Shown: positions 35,237 to 44,898 of the stretch, piece after piece
How the letters are laid out: each line of letters starts with the position of its first letter
Numbering within the stretch: position 1 is the stretch's first letter
Assembly (NCBI RefSeq): GCF_001642955.1
Contig: NZ_LWSK01000006.1
Coordinates: 49,744 to 113,743, forward strand
DNA from: Rubripirellula obstinata
Lineage (GTDB): Bacteria; Planctomycetota; Planctomycetia; Pirellulales; Pirellulaceae
Direction: 5' to 3'
DNA: 64,000 bases
The notes under the pieces: generated by a model
What the model saw: only the letters and a program-made list of their open reading frames with translations
Told to the model about the DNA's origin: nothing
Database searches by the model: none
Made by a program: the position numbers and the translations under genes

Positions 35237-38200
35237 ATGACGCCTTATCGCCTCGGTTTTGATCATCCGGCTTATCTTTGGTTGCTTGCTGCACTGCCAT
35301 TGATTTGGTGGGTTGGGTTTTCTCGGTTGGCGGCGCTCGGGAATTTCCGACGCGTGGCGGCTCTTTTGTTTCGCACGGCAGTATGGTCGGCGATTGTGTT
35401 TGCGCTGGCGGGTGTGCAATTGGTCCGCGTCAGCGATCGGGTGACGGTGATGTACTTGCTGGATCAAAGCGAGAGCATTCCGCAGGCAAAGCGTCAGGTG
35501 ATGTTGGACTTTGTCATTCGCAACGTTCGCCGGCATCGCGATCGGACGCGTGAAGATCGCGCGGGCATCGTGGTGTTTGGTCGTGACGCGGCGATCGAAA
35601 TCCCGCCTTTTGATGATGACATTCCTGCACTGCGTCGGCTGGAGAGTTTGGGCGGCCGTTTGGACGCGACCAATTTGGAATCCGCCATCGATCTGGCCAA
35701 AGCGTCGATGCCAGAGGACACGTCGCGGCGGATCGTGATCGTGACCGACGGGAACGAGAACATTGGTACCGCCAGCGGCATTGCGACGCAGGTTGCCAAG
35801 TCGGGGATCGGGATCGATGTGGTTCCGGTGTTGTTGGAAGCACAGAGCGAAGTGTTGGTCGAAAAAATCGACCTGCCCAACAACATTCGCAAAGGGCAAC
35901 CGTTCGAGGCTAGGATTGTGGTCAACAATTACTCGGACGCTGAAAAAACGGAATCTGTCCGAGGAAAGTTGCGAGTCAAACAGCAAGTCGGTGGCGAAGA
36001 AACGTTGTTGCTGGAAGAAGACATCACGCTGGATGCTGGAAAGAACGTCTTTCCGTTGCGGCACCAAATCGAACAACCAGCGGCCTACGTCTATGAAGCT
36101 GAGTTTGTCCCTGACACCGACGACGATGACGGGTTGTCGCAAAACAATCAAGCGACCGCTTACACCTACGTTCGCGGGAAGGGACGTGTGTTGTTGGTGG
36201 AGGAGCGATCTCGCAATGGTGACTTTGATTTAATGATCGAGGCGCTGCGGGACAACAACATCGAAGTCGTCACGCAGCCGAGTGATGAACTGTTTGGATC
36301 GCTGGCGGAACTGCAAGCTTACGACGCGGTCATCTTGGCGGGCGTTCCCAGGGTGTCTGGTGAAACGAGCGATCAGATTACTTCGTTTTCGGATCAGCAA
36401 ATTGACATGTTGGTCAGCAATACCCGGCAATTGGGCGCTGGGTTGTTGATGATCGGTGGACCCGAAGCGTTTGGTGCCGGTGGATGGACCGGGACCAAGG
36501 TTGAAGAAGCGATGCCGGTGGATTTCAAGATCAAGAACACCAAAATTCAAGCCGTCGGGGCGTTGGCGTTGATCATGCACGCCAGCGAAATGGCGGATGG
36601 AAACTATTGGCAAAAAGTGATTGCCAAGTCCGCGATCGAACAACTTGGCCCAGCAGATTATGCCGGTGTTTTGCACTGGACCATGCGAGGCGATGCGTGG
36701 ATGTGGGGTGGCCGAAATGGGTTGCTGGAGGTCGGTACCAACCGCAAGGCAATGCTGGCGGCATTGGGCCGAATGTCGCCCGGCGATATGCCGCAATTTG
36801 ATCCGGCGATGCGAATGGCGGTTACGGGGCTGACGCGAACGCCCGCGTCAGTAAAGCACTGCGTCATCATCAGCGACGGCGATCCAACCGCGCCGTCGCC
36901 GTCAACGATTAGCGATTTCAAAAAGAACAATATCACGATCAGTACCGTCGCCGTGGCGTCCCACGGCTTGTCGGATTCACAGCGACTACGACAGATCGCA
37001 ACCACGACTGGCGGCAAGTATTACGCAGTTGCCAGCGGGCGTGCATTGCCAAAGATTTTTCAGCGGGAAGCTCGTCGAGTCGCCAAGCCGTTGGTTTATG
37101 AACCGCCTGGTGGAGCGATTCCCGAGGTCGTGTTTCCGCATGCTTTGCTGGATGGAGTCGATCGGGTTCTGCCCAACGTCAACGGCTTCGTTTTGACTCA
37201 GGTCAAGGACAGTCCGTTGTCGCAGGTTTTGATTCAGTCGCCCAAGCCGGAATCACCTGAAAATGCAACCATCTTGGCTGTGTGGACTTACGGTTTGGGA
37301 CGCACCGCGGTGCTAACAACGGACAGTGGTGCCAGGTGGGCAGGGGATTGGAACGAGTGGGCGGGCTACGACAAGTTTTATTCTCAGTTGGTGCGTTGGT
37401 TGATGAGACCGACTGGTGATACGGGGAAGTTTTCCATCGCGACTTCGGTTCGTGAAGGAGAAGTCCAGGTTGTGGTCAACGCGCTCAGCCAAGACGACGC
37501 GTTTTTGAACTTCTTGGATATGAACGCGACAGCGTTGGGACCGGATTTGAAACCAATCCCGCTGCGGATGAAGCAAGCAGCGCCGGGACGCTATGTCGGT
37601 TCGTTCCCCGGTGACCAAGCCGGAAGCTACTTTGTCAACGTGCTGCCCGCCGCCGGCGAAACTCCGCTGACAACCGGTGTTACGGTTCCCTACAGCGAAG
37701 AATACCGAGTGCGTGAGAGCAACGAAGCGTTGATGCAATCGCTGGTGTCTTTGAAACCAGACGGTGGTGAAGCAGGAATGATGACGCCGCCGCTGAGATC
37801 GCAGCCGTCCGAAGAATTGATCGATTCCGATTCGTTCCGCGGTGGTTTGCCGCTGGCACGCAGCATTCGTGACGCCTGGCCCTGGTTCGTGCTGCTCGGC
37901 TGCGTCACTTTTCTCGGCGATGTCTTTGTGCGGCGGGTTTCGGTGGACTTGGGTTGGTTAGGAAAGGCAGTCGAAAAGGTTCGCGGCAAAGTGAGCGATC
38001 AAGACGTTACCACCACGGCTCGGCTGGACACGCTGCGGCGAAATAAAGAGGCGATGGGTGAATCGATCGAGCGACGTCGGGCAAGCGTCCGATTCGAGTC
38101 CGAGAATGTGAACACGGATTCCGACACGACGCTGGACCAACCATCGACTGGGGCGGTTTCTAAGAAGCCAGCCAAGCAGGTCGATGCTGAGGATCAAAAA

Positions 38201-38260
38201 AGCTATACCGAACGGTTGCTGGAGGCCAAGCGGAAGGCGAAAAACTCGAAGAAGAGTTAA
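35237..38260 (+). CDS. Large VWA-domain inner-membrane protein with GATase-like region
   Basis: The protein is 1007 aa from ATG at 35237. Two N-terminal membrane segments (about 12-28 and 45-63) precede a von Willebrand A domain with a metal site at Asp76-Gln-Ser78-Glu-Ser80. A middle region (about 320-440) reads like a glutamine-amidotransferase-type fold (VLLVEERSRNGDFD, GLLMIGGPEAFGAGG). A second VWA-like segment (KHCVIISDGDPTAPS near 535) follows. A last membrane segment at ~880-900 leaves a charged ~105-residue cytosolic tail. The layout matches BatA/aerotolerance-type proteins common in planctomycetes, which probably assemble with MoxR ATPases; none is seen here. The TAA stop lies within a palindrome. 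Confidence 0.8.
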   Translation: MTPYRLGFDHPAYLWLLAALPLIWWVGFSRLAALGNFRRVAALLFRTAVWSAIVFALAGVQLVRVSDRVTVMYLLDQSESIPQAKRQVMLDFVIRNVRRHRDRTREDRAGIVVFGRDAAIEIPPFDDDIPALRRLESLGGRLDATNLESAIDLAKASMPEDTSRRIVIVTDGNENIGTASGIATQVAKSGIGIDVVPVLLEAQSEVLVEKIDLPNNIRKGQPFEARIVVNNYSDAEKTESVRGKLRVKQQVGGEETLLLEEDITLDAGKNVFPLRHQIEQPAAYVYEAEFVPDTDDDDGLSQNNQATAYTYVRGKGRVLLVEERSRNGDFDLMIEALRDNNIEVVTQPSDELFGSLAELQAYDAVILAGVPRVSGETSDQITSFSDQQIDMLVSNTRQLGAGLLMIGGPEAFGAGGWTGTKVEEAMPVDFKIKNTKIQAVGALALIMHASEMADGNYWQKVIAKSAIEQLGPADYAGVLHWTMRGDAWMWGGRNGLLEVGTNRKAMLAALGRMSPGDMPQFDPAMRMAVTGLTRTPASVKHCVIISDGDPTAPSPSTISDFKKNNITISTVAVASHGLSDSQRLRQIATTTGGKYYAVASGRALPKIFQREARRVAKPLVYEPPGGAIPEVVFPHALLDGVDRVLPNVNGFVLTQVKDSPLSQVLIQSPKPESPENATILAVWTYGLGRTAVLTTDSGARWAGDWNEWAGYDKFYSQLVRWLMRPTGDTGKFSIATSVREGEVQVVVNALSQDDAFLNFLDMNATALGPDLKPIPLRMKQAAPGRYVGSFPGDQAGSYFVNVLPAAGETPLTTGVTVPYSEEYRVRESNEALMQSLVSLKPDGGEAGMMTPPLRSQPSEELIDSDSFRGGLPLARSIRDAWPWFVLLGCVTFLGDVFVRRVSVDLGWLGKAVEKVRGKVSDQDVTTTARLDTLRRNKEAMGESIERRRASVRFESENVNTDSDTTLDQPSTGAVSKKPAKQVDAEDQKSYTERLLEAKRKAKNSKKS

Positions 38261-38361
38261 CCACGGATGGCTTTCGCGGAACCACGGATTTTTCGCACGA
38301 CCTCTACACCTATTTCTCCGCCCACAACATCCGTGGTTCCGCGAAAGCCATCCGTGGTTAA
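38257..38361. repeat. Palindrome family E, 33-nt perfect arms, overlapping a stop codon
   Basis: Arms 38257-38289 and 38329-38361 are exact reverse complements (TTAACCACGGATGGCTTTCG outer end) with a 39-base spacer. The first bases TTAA include the stop codon of the VWA gene. Only one copy is seen in the window. Confidence 0.92.
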
Positions 38362-38464
38362 CTTTTATCTATAGGTGGTATCAGTGGTCCGCGAATTGCT
38401 TGATAGCGTATAGTTACCGAGACCCCGCCATTTTGGCGTTCCACACCCGAATAGGAATTGATTG

Positions 38465-39133
38465 ATGGGCCTGTTGATTTTGCTGATGATTGTGCCGATG
38501 GGCCTGGGTTTTTACGCTCAGTGGAAGGTGAAGTCGTCGTTCGCCAAGATGAGCAAAGTGCCGGCTCGGATGAGTGGTGCAGAGGCGGCGCGGCAAATGC
38601 TAGACAATGCCGGGATGCAGTCGGTGGGGATCGAACCGATTCAGGGTCACCTAAGTGATCATTATGATCCTCGTGCCAAGGTGCTGCGATTGAGTCCTGA
38701 CGTTTACGGTGGCCGCTCGATGGCGGCGTTGGGTGTTGCCTGCCACGAAGCCGGACATGCTTTTCAGGACGCTCAGAATTACGCTCCGCTTGTGATTCGC
38801 AACGCTGCGGTTCCTGCGGCAAATTTTGGCAGCGGCATCGGCATGTCGATGCTGTTCTTCGGGATCATGATCGGGCTGACGCCACTGGCATGGCTCGGGG
38901 TTATTTTCTTCTCGGCAGTGGTGTTCTTTCAGATCATCAACTTGCCAGTTGAATTTGACGCCAGCAGTCGTGCAAGAGAGGAACTTGTTTCACAGGGACT
39001 GATCGCACGTGACGAAGAGAGGTATGTTGCCAAAGTGCTCAATGCAGCAGCGCTGACCTACGTTGCGGCGACGCTTCAGTCGGTCATGACGCTTGCGTAT
39101 TACTTGTTCATCTTGTCGGGCAATCGGCGGTAG
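38465..39133 (+). CDS. YugP-type zinc metallopeptidase, membrane-bound
   Basis: The protein is 222 aa from ATG at 38465, with AGGA eight bases upstream. A first membrane helix covers residues 1-18. The zinc motif is HEAGH at 94-98. Two more helices (about 117-160) and a C-terminal one follow, with LPVEFDASSRA after the second, which is diagnostic of the Zn_peptidase_2 (YugP) family. The family is widespread and poorly characterised; it is thought to act in membrane proteostasis. It is convergent with thyA (4-base gap). Confidence 0.9.
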   Translation: MGLLILLMIVPMGLGFYAQWKVKSSFAKMSKVPARMSGAEAARQMLDNAGMQSVGIEPIQGHLSDHYDPRAKVLRLSPDVYGGRSMAALGVACHEAGHAFQDAQNYAPLVIRNAAVPAANFGSGIGMSMLFFGIMIGLTPLAWLGVIFFSAVVFFQIINLPVEFDASSRAREELVSQGLIARDEERYVAKVLNAAALTYVAATLQSVMTLAYYLFILSGNRR

Positions 39134-39136
39134 CGA

Positions 39137-39952
39137 TCACACCGCCACCGGTGCCTTGATCGCGGGATGGGGATCATAGTCGAGCAGCTTGAAATCATCG
39201 TAGGTGAAGCCATCGATGGAATCGGGCGTTGAAGTGATTTGCATCTTGGGCAGTGGCCGCGGGTGCCGGGTCAGTTGCAGCTTGGCTTGTTCAAAGTGAT
39301 TTCGGTACAGGTGCAGGTCGCCCAACGTGTGAACGAACTCGCCCGGTTTCAGACCTGTGACTTTCGCCATCATCATCGTCAACAACGCGTAGCTGGCGAT
39401 GTTGAATGGAACGCCCAGGAACATGTCTGCGCTACGTTGGTACAACTGGCATGACAGTCGATCGCCTGCGACGTAAAACTGAAACAACAAGTGGCATGGA
39501 GGCAACGCCATCCCGGGAACGTCGGCGACGTTCCATGCCGACACGATCAATCGTCTGGATTTCGGATTGGTGCGAATTTCGTTTTGCACCCATGCGATTT
39601 GGTCGATCGTTTCGCTGGGGCCTTCGCCGTCCTTTGTTTTGCCGGCTGACCAGCTTCGCCATTGGTGGCCGTAGACTGGCCCAAGGTCGCCATTCTCGTC
39701 GGCCCATTCGTCCCAGATTTTGACTCCGTTCTCTTGAAGGAATCGAATGTTCGTGTCGCCTTTTAAGAACCACAGCAGTTCGTAAATAATCGATCGAACG
39801 TGCAGTTTTTTGCTTGTCAGCAAGGGAAACCCTTCGCTGAGATCAAACCGCATTTGTCGGCCGAACAAACCACGGGTGCCAACACCGGTGCGGTCGTCGC
39901 GATCAAGCCCATGATGAAGCACTTCGTCGAGCAGTTGCAAATAAGTACGCAT
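39137..39952 (-). CDS. thyA: Thymidylate synthase ThyA
   Basis: The protein is 271 aa, close to the E. coli 264. Catalytic Cys153 is in [13 protein letters not shown]. The folate and dUMP contacts RTGVGT, YGHQWR and NIASYALL are all present. ThyA methylates dUMP using methylene-tetrahydrofolate, giving dTMP and dihydrofolate. No folA follows. ATG start at 39952. Confidence 0.97.
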   Translation of the reverse strand: MRTYLQLLDEVLHHGLDRDDRTGVGTRGLFGRQMRFDLSEGFPLLTSKKLHVRSIIYELLWFLKGDTNIRFLQENGVKIWDEWADENGDLGPVYGHQWRSWSAGKTKDGEGPSETIDQIAWVQNEIRTNPKSRRLIVSAWNVADVPGMALPPCHLLFQFYVAGDRLSCQLYQRSADMFLGVPFNIASYALLTMMMAKVTGLKPGEFVHTLGDLHLYRNHFEQAKLQLTRHPRPLPKMQITSTPDSIDGFTYDDFKLLDYDPHPAIKAPVAV

Positions 39953-40171
39953 CGTTTGAATTCTTAACAGCAGAGAAGGTGTAAGCGTTTTGCCTGATGA
40001 TTCCGCATGCCATCGTTGGCATCGCGCAGATTGTAGAGTGCTTTGGGCGGAAGTTGTACCAGCACAAAAAACAGGATTGCGCCACGCCTATTTTGCCAGC
40101 GAGGAGTTTTGTCGGTATTGTCTGTTTAAAATTCAGCACAAAGAACGAAGACAAGATTCCGGCAGGGCAAA

Positions 40172-41827
40172 ATGAAACAGCGTCTGATCCAATACAAAGA
40201 CTCCTTTTCTTTCATCGGATTGATGGTGGCGGCGTTGTTCTTTGCCGCTTCGGTCACGCCGTCGTTGCTGCCACGAACTTATCTGGTTCAGGGAATCTTG
40301 TCGGGCTTTGCGTTGGCGATCGGTTATTGCGTTGGCGTGGTGCTGGTTTGGATCTACCAGTTTTTTGGATTTCGCGAACCCGGCGGTCGCACCCAAACGA
40401 TTGCCAAACGCATCACTGCCGGTGCAGTGGCGGTCTTGTTTGTTGGCTTCGTTTGGCGAATGACGTATTGGCAAAATTCAATCCGCGACCTGATGGGCGT
40501 GGACGATTTGGAAACCACCTATCCCTACCGTACCGCGATCATCGCAGTCTTGCTGGGAGCGATCTTGGTGACGTTGGCCCGGTTGTTGGTTGCTGCTAGC
40601 GGATGGTTGGCCGACCGCCTGGATCGGTTCTTCCCGCGCAGGGTCGCCATCACGATTGGGTTCATCATCGTTGGTGCGGTGGTGCTGTTCCTTTCCAACG
40701 ACCTTGTTGCGAAGAACTTGTTGTCAGCGGCCGATTCGTTTTTCGCCAAGTTGGATGAACGAAGCGATGACGATGTCGAACCGCCAACCGACGATGCGAA
40801 AACCGGCAGCGAAGCGTCGCTGGTCAATTGGGATTCGATCGGACGTCAAGGCAAAAACTTCCTGGCCCTCGGTCCAACCGAGGCAGAAATCACGAACTTC
40901 ATTGGCGAAGAAGCTCAGCGACCGATTCGCGTTTACGCCGGCGTTAGATCTCGCCCGACAATGCAGGGCCGAGCCAAACTGGCGGTGGACGAACTCAAGC
41001 GAGTTGGCGGCTTTGATCGATCCGTGTTAATCGTCGCCACACCGACGGGCACGGGTTGGCTGGATCCGTCGGCGGTCGACACGGTCGAGTACCTGCATGG
41101 TGGCGACACCGCGATCGTCAGCATTCAGTATTCGTACTTGCCCAGTTGGATCACGATCTTGGTCGACCCGCAGCGTTCGATCGATTCGGCGAGAGCTTTA
41201 TTTGACGAAGTCTATGGGCATTGGAAAACACTGCCCAAGGACGACCGTCCTCGACTTTATTTGCAGGGTTTGAGTCTTGGTTCGTTGGGATCGGAAGAGT
41301 CCGCTGACCTGTTGACGATTTTTGAAGATCCGATCGATGGTGCGTTGTGGAGCGGGCCGCCGTTTCCGAGCAAGCAGTGGAATTCGGTCGTTCGCAATCG
41401 TAATCCGGACAGCCCGGCGTGGTTGCCGACGTTCCGCGACGGAAGACTGCTGCGATTTACCGCTCAGGAAAACTCGTTGCAGCCCGAAAAGGAGTGGGGG
41501 CCGATGCGTGACGTGTACATCCAGTATTCGAGCGATCCGATGGTTTGGTTTTCGCCTAGCTTGGCGTGGAATCGCCCCGCGTGGTTGACCGATCCGCCTG
41601 GCCCCGACGTCTCGCCGCATCTTCGTTGGTATCCGATCATCACGTTCTTGCAAATCGGATTCGACCTTCCGATGGCGACGACCGTGCCGATCGGACACGG
41701 CCACAATTACGCTCCATCGAGCTACATCGACGGTTGGGTCGCGGTGACGCAGCCCGAATATGGATCGCCCAAACAAGTTGAAAAGCTAAAAGAGATTTTT
41801 CGTCTAAAAGTCGCACCGAAACCGTAG
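40172..41827 (+). CDS. Membrane alpha/beta hydrolase of the Abhydrolase_9 family
   Basis: The protein is 551 aa from ATG at 40172 with AGGG just upstream. About four N-terminal membrane helices (up to ~185) are followed by a soluble hydrolase domain. The nucleophile region is YLQGLSLGSLGSEES, where the Ser after GLSLG is the candidate nucleophile. A late IGHGHNYAP can supply the catalytic His. Helix-plus-hydrolase architecture matches the PF15420/PF10081 pairing. The likely role is a lipid or cell-wall ester hydrolase; the substrate is unknown. Confidence 0.8.
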   Translation: MKQRLIQYKDSFSFIGLMVAALFFAASVTPSLLPRTYLVQGILSGFALAIGYCVGVVLVWIYQFFGFREPGGRTQTIAKRITAGAVAVLFVGFVWRMTYWQNSIRDLMGVDDLETTYPYRTAIIAVLLGAILVTLARLLVAASGWLADRLDRFFPRRVAITIGFIIVGAVVLFLSNDLVAKNLLSAADSFFAKLDERSDDDVEPPTDDAKTGSEASLVNWDSIGRQGKNFLALGPTEAEITNFIGEEAQRPIRVYAGVRSRPTMQGRAKLAVDELKRVGGFDRSVLIVATPTGTGWLDPSAVDTVEYLHGGDTAIVSIQYSYLPSWITILVDPQRSIDSARALFDEVYGHWKTLPKDDRPRLYLQGLSLGSLGSEESADLLTIFEDPIDGALWSGPPFPSKQWNSVVRNRNPDSPAWLPTFRDGRLLRFTAQENSLQPEKEWGPMRDVYIQYSSDPMVWFSPSLAWNRPAWLTDPPGPDVSPHLRWYPIITFLQIGFDLPMATTVPIGHGHNYAPSSYIDGWVAVTQPEYGSPKQVEKLKEIFRLKVAPKP

Positions 41828-41832
41828 GTGCG

Positions 41833-42000
41833 AAACCCAACACCGTGAAGAGTCTTGGTCCCGGAAAACACGTGTTGGTTCGTTTAGCCGCGTGGGCATC
41901 GCCCCGCGCGTTTGGTTCCGCGTGGACGCGCGGGGCGATGCCCACGCGGTTAAACAATTTGGAAACTCTTCACGGCGTGGGGCGATGCCCAGGCGGATGA
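41833..42000. repeat. Composite palindrome family C copy
   Basis: It starts with CACCGTGAAGAGTCTTGGTC, then the core CGTGGGCATCGCCCCGCGCG against CGCGCGGGGCGATGCCCACG (41889-41948), then CTCTTCACGGCG. The modules after that look truncated compared with the 27 kb copy. It lies between the hydrolase and the convergent methyltransferase gene. Confidence 0.85.
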
Positions 42001-42081
42001 AACAAATCGTCCCGAAGGATGACGCGTCATGGCGAACGGACAATTAAGAGATTTGCCTACGGGCGTTTTTTTAGACGATGT

Positions 42082-42774
42082 TTAGTGATTCGGTTTGGTC
42101 CAGTCGATCGTCCAATGGCGATCGCTGGTCATCACAACATTCTCATTTGAGATTCCCAGACCTTTCGCGATGCTGGTGATCTCTTCAAGCGTCAGCGCTG
42201 CATGAAGTGATTGACGCAGCATCTGTTTTGCATCGTTGTTTTCATTGCCAGCGTGCAGGGCGACCAGATCTTCAACCTGTGCGGCAGTCTCCGGGCGATA
42301 CAGATCTCGGATAAACAAACGTCCGCTCGGTTTCAATATCCGTACTGCTTCAGCCATCCCTTTGACGGGATGATCCAGATGATGCAGGAACGTGTTGGAG
42401 ATGACTGTATCAGCCATCGCGTCATCAAAGCCGACCAGGTTGGATGCGTCGGCTTGTTCAAGAATGATCTGGCCGATCATGCCCGCGAAGTCAATTTCCT
42501 CTTTTGCGATCGTCAGCATCTCAGGCTCGAAATCGATGCCCATGACTTGAACATCCTGTTCCAGTTCCTGACCGAGTTCCTGAATTCTGGTCACCAGTTT
42601 GATCGGGATGTCGGCCGGTCCACAGCCGAGATCGACAACATGTTTGCCGACTTTTCCTGCGGAGAGTAAGTCGCTGACGAAGCGACCGTTGACGTCATTG
42701 TGGTCCATTTGACGATACAAATCCGATTCCGCTTTGGGATCGGCGATAGGTTCAGGGGTGCGGGGCAATGTCAC
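42082..42774 (-). CDS. SAM-dependent class I methyltransferase
   Basis: The protein is 230 aa from GTG at 42774. Motif I is VVDLGCGPADIPIKL near residue 45, followed by VMGIDFEPEML, an acidic loop with the ribose-binding residue. The post-motif ISNTFLHHLDHPVKGMAEAVRILKPSG is typical of small-molecule methyltransferases of the UbiE/Methyltransf_11 type. The substrate is unknown. It is divergent from the exopolysaccharide operon, separated by about 319 bases (42775-43093) in which I see no gene and no strong promoter match. Confidence 0.85.
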   Translation of the reverse strand: MTLPRTPEPIADPKAESDLYRQMDHNDVNGRFVSDLLSAGKVGKHVVDLGCGPADIPIKLVTRIQELGQELEQDVQVMGIDFEPEMLTIAKEEIDFAGMIGQIILEQADASNLVGFDDAMADTVISNTFLHHLDHPVKGMAEAVRILKPSGRLFIRDLYRPETAAQVEDLVALHAGNENNDAKQMLRQSLHAALTLEEITSIAKGLGISNENVVMTSDRHWTIDWTKPNH

Positions 42775-43093
42775 GATTTTGGACTCTTGATGGTGCGTAG
42801 GTCAAAAAACAGTTTGAATCAAATTGATTTGCTTGCAATAAGAGGGAAAAGACCGCCCCTAGAGTGCAAAACCAGCCCGATCAGGCGTCATTGGCAGAAA
42901 AATCTGCGCAACCGGTATCAATTGACACCCCTGGGCAACTAAAACATAGGGCGAAACGATGCTTTGAGCGGTAGAAAGTCTTGGGCTTGGGGCACAGCGG
43001 ATTAACTTAGGGACAATTGTTCATGCTTCTCTAGAAGAATTTCTTTGGAAGAATCAGTTCCTGCTACCAACGCTTTTGTCGAGTTCAACGATC

Positions 43094-44740
43094 ATGGATC
43101 AAAGTCACACATCACCTGAGTCCTGGGCGACGGTCACACCGGCGGACTTGGTGCGTTCTATTTCCCGTCGCCTGCCCAGCGTTTTAGTGACGACGCTGTT
43201 GGTGATGCTGTTGATCGGAGGCTTATTGTTAGCTTGGCCGAACCAGTACGCGAGTGACGGTTTGTTTTACGCTCGGCTCGGTCGCGGTGCGGTTTCGATG
43301 GATCCGACGACAGAACCAACTCGATCAGTATCGCTTCAAGAGAGTCGCAGTTCAGAAGTGAATTCAATTTCACAGATGCTGACCAGCCGAGAAATCATGG
43401 ACCGTGTCGTTCGGAAGGTTGGGGCTCGTGAAATCAATCATCCGCGAAACTGGATCGAAAAAGTTGGCAACTTAGTCAGCTCCAACGAAGCAAAGGAAGC
43501 GACCCAGCAGAGCGAAAGCAATAACGACCGAATTGAAACTGCCCAGCAACTCGCTCACGAAGTTGCGGTTAAGAAAGTCGCGAAGGCTGTCACCGTTACG
43601 GTTCCCAAGGACAGCTATACGATTTCGGTGCTGGCCAAGGGTAGCGACCCGATGCTGGTTCAGGAAATCGTTCAAGCAATTTTGGATGAGTATGGGGCCT
43701 ATCACGTCGAGGCTCACCGATCTAACGGTTCGCTCGACTTCTTTGAACAGCAGTCTAAGGACAGTCGTGGTGCAGCGCTTGCGTCGCACGAAGCATTGCA
43801 GCAAGCTCGTCAAGACATGGGTTGGATGAGTGCTGAGTCGGCCGAAAAGGCGATTCAGGAACGAATGGTTGAGTTGGAAATTGCGCTCGACAAAGCCGAG
43901 AGTGATTTGGCGGATTCGGAAAGCCGAACCAAAGTCTTGAAACAGCGACTAGCCGGAATCAAAGAATGGATCCCGATGGAAACGATGCAGGTTGCCAACG
44001 AAGCAGCCGACCTGATGCGAAGTCAGCTTTATGAATCACAGCTCAACGATGGCGAAAAACTGGCGAAGGTCACCACCAGCCACCCTCGTTACAAACTGCT
44101 TCGCGAAAAAATGAGTTCCGGTGCAGAGATTGTTGATTCGGTTGGAAGCGAGCGTCAGCAGAGTACGGAGGCCATCAACCCGATTCGAGTCAAGTTAGAA
44201 ACTGATTATGAAGTTGCCATGGCAAAAACAGCCGGGCTACGCAGCCGCCGCGATTCCGTTAGCCGTAGTTTGGCAGCGGCCAAACAGGACGCCAAGCGTT
44301 TGACGAAGGACGCGGTTGTCTTGAACGAGTTGGCTTGGAAGGCGGAAATCGCTGAAAACATTTACCTGGATCACTCGGAAAGTCTTGAATCAACGCGTCT
44401 GATGCACGAATTGGACATGCAAGAGATGTCAGACGTTTCCGTGATTCAAAACGCTTCGCTTAACCTGAAGAAAGTCGGTCCACCACGAGCGATCTTGTTT
44501 GGCCTGGGCGGTTTGCTAGGTCTGTGTGTCGGTGTCCTGCAAGCCTTGGTTCGTGACAATCCGGTAGGGTCAAAGGTCAGTTCCAACCGTGATTCATCAG
44601 GTCGCCGCAAATCAGACAAAATCGTCGTGCCTATGGAAGCCGCTGACGAAGCGGACTCGTATTCCACGGCAGATGGCTTGACGCATGTTTCGTCAGATCA
44701 AGAGGAAGAAGAAAGAAGCTGGGTGAAGGTTCCTCGCTAA
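43094..44740 (+). CDS. Wzz/GumC-type polysaccharide chain-length regulator
   Basis: The protein is 548 aa from ATG at 43094 (a TTG six codons upstream is also in frame). A first membrane helix near 30-52 (VLVTTLLVMLLIGGLLLAW) is followed by a long periplasmic part with coiled coil (about 220-470, QQARQDMGWMSAESAEKAI). A second helix lies near 485-505 (AILFGLGGLLGLCVGVLQAL), then a ~50-residue cytosolic tail. No Walker motif is present, so any tyrosine kinase partner is separate. It is the first gene of the polysaccharide operon and would set chain length with the polymerase. Confidence 0.82.
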   Translation: MDQSHTSPESWATVTPADLVRSISRRLPSVLVTTLLVMLLIGGLLLAWPNQYASDGLFYARLGRGAVSMDPTTEPTRSVSLQESRSSEVNSISQMLTSREIMDRVVRKVGAREINHPRNWIEKVGNLVSSNEAKEATQQSESNNDRIETAQQLAHEVAVKKVAKAVTVTVPKDSYTISVLAKGSDPMLVQEIVQAILDEYGAYHVEAHRSNGSLDFFEQQSKDSRGAALASHEALQQARQDMGWMSAESAEKAIQERMVELEIALDKAESDLADSESRTKVLKQRLAGIKEWIPMETMQVANEAADLMRSQLYESQLNDGEKLAKVTTSHPRYKLLREKMSSGAEIVDSVGSERQQSTEAINPIRVKLETDYEVAMAKTAGLRSRRDSVSRSLAAAKQDAKRLTKDAVVLNELAWKAEIAENIYLDHSESLESTRLMHELDMQEMSDVSVIQNASLNLKKVGPPRAILFGLGGLLGLCVGVLQALVRDNPVGSKVSSNRDSSGRRKSDKIVVPMEAADEADSYSTADGLTHVSSDQEEEERSWVKVPR

Positions 44741-44898
44741 CGGGATAGCATCCTGTTGCAGAGTTAGCTGATCACCCGATTGTTGTTGCATCCTGTTTTT
44801 ACATCCATCGATCCGTCAAGACGACGGTCAACATTTCATCTCAAGCCAACTGCGAAAGTGAAGGTCTCACTACCGCTTGGCGATAAGGTTATAGCGAA

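Noticed and set aside
40003..40171. Short frame upstream of the membrane hydrolase
   Set aside because: It runs into the hydrolase gene in another frame and has no ribosome site; nothing supports translation.
42840..42920. Possible sigma-54 promoter before the polysaccharide operon (TTGGCAGAAAAATCTGC)
   Set aside because: The GG to GC spacing is 11 instead of 10.
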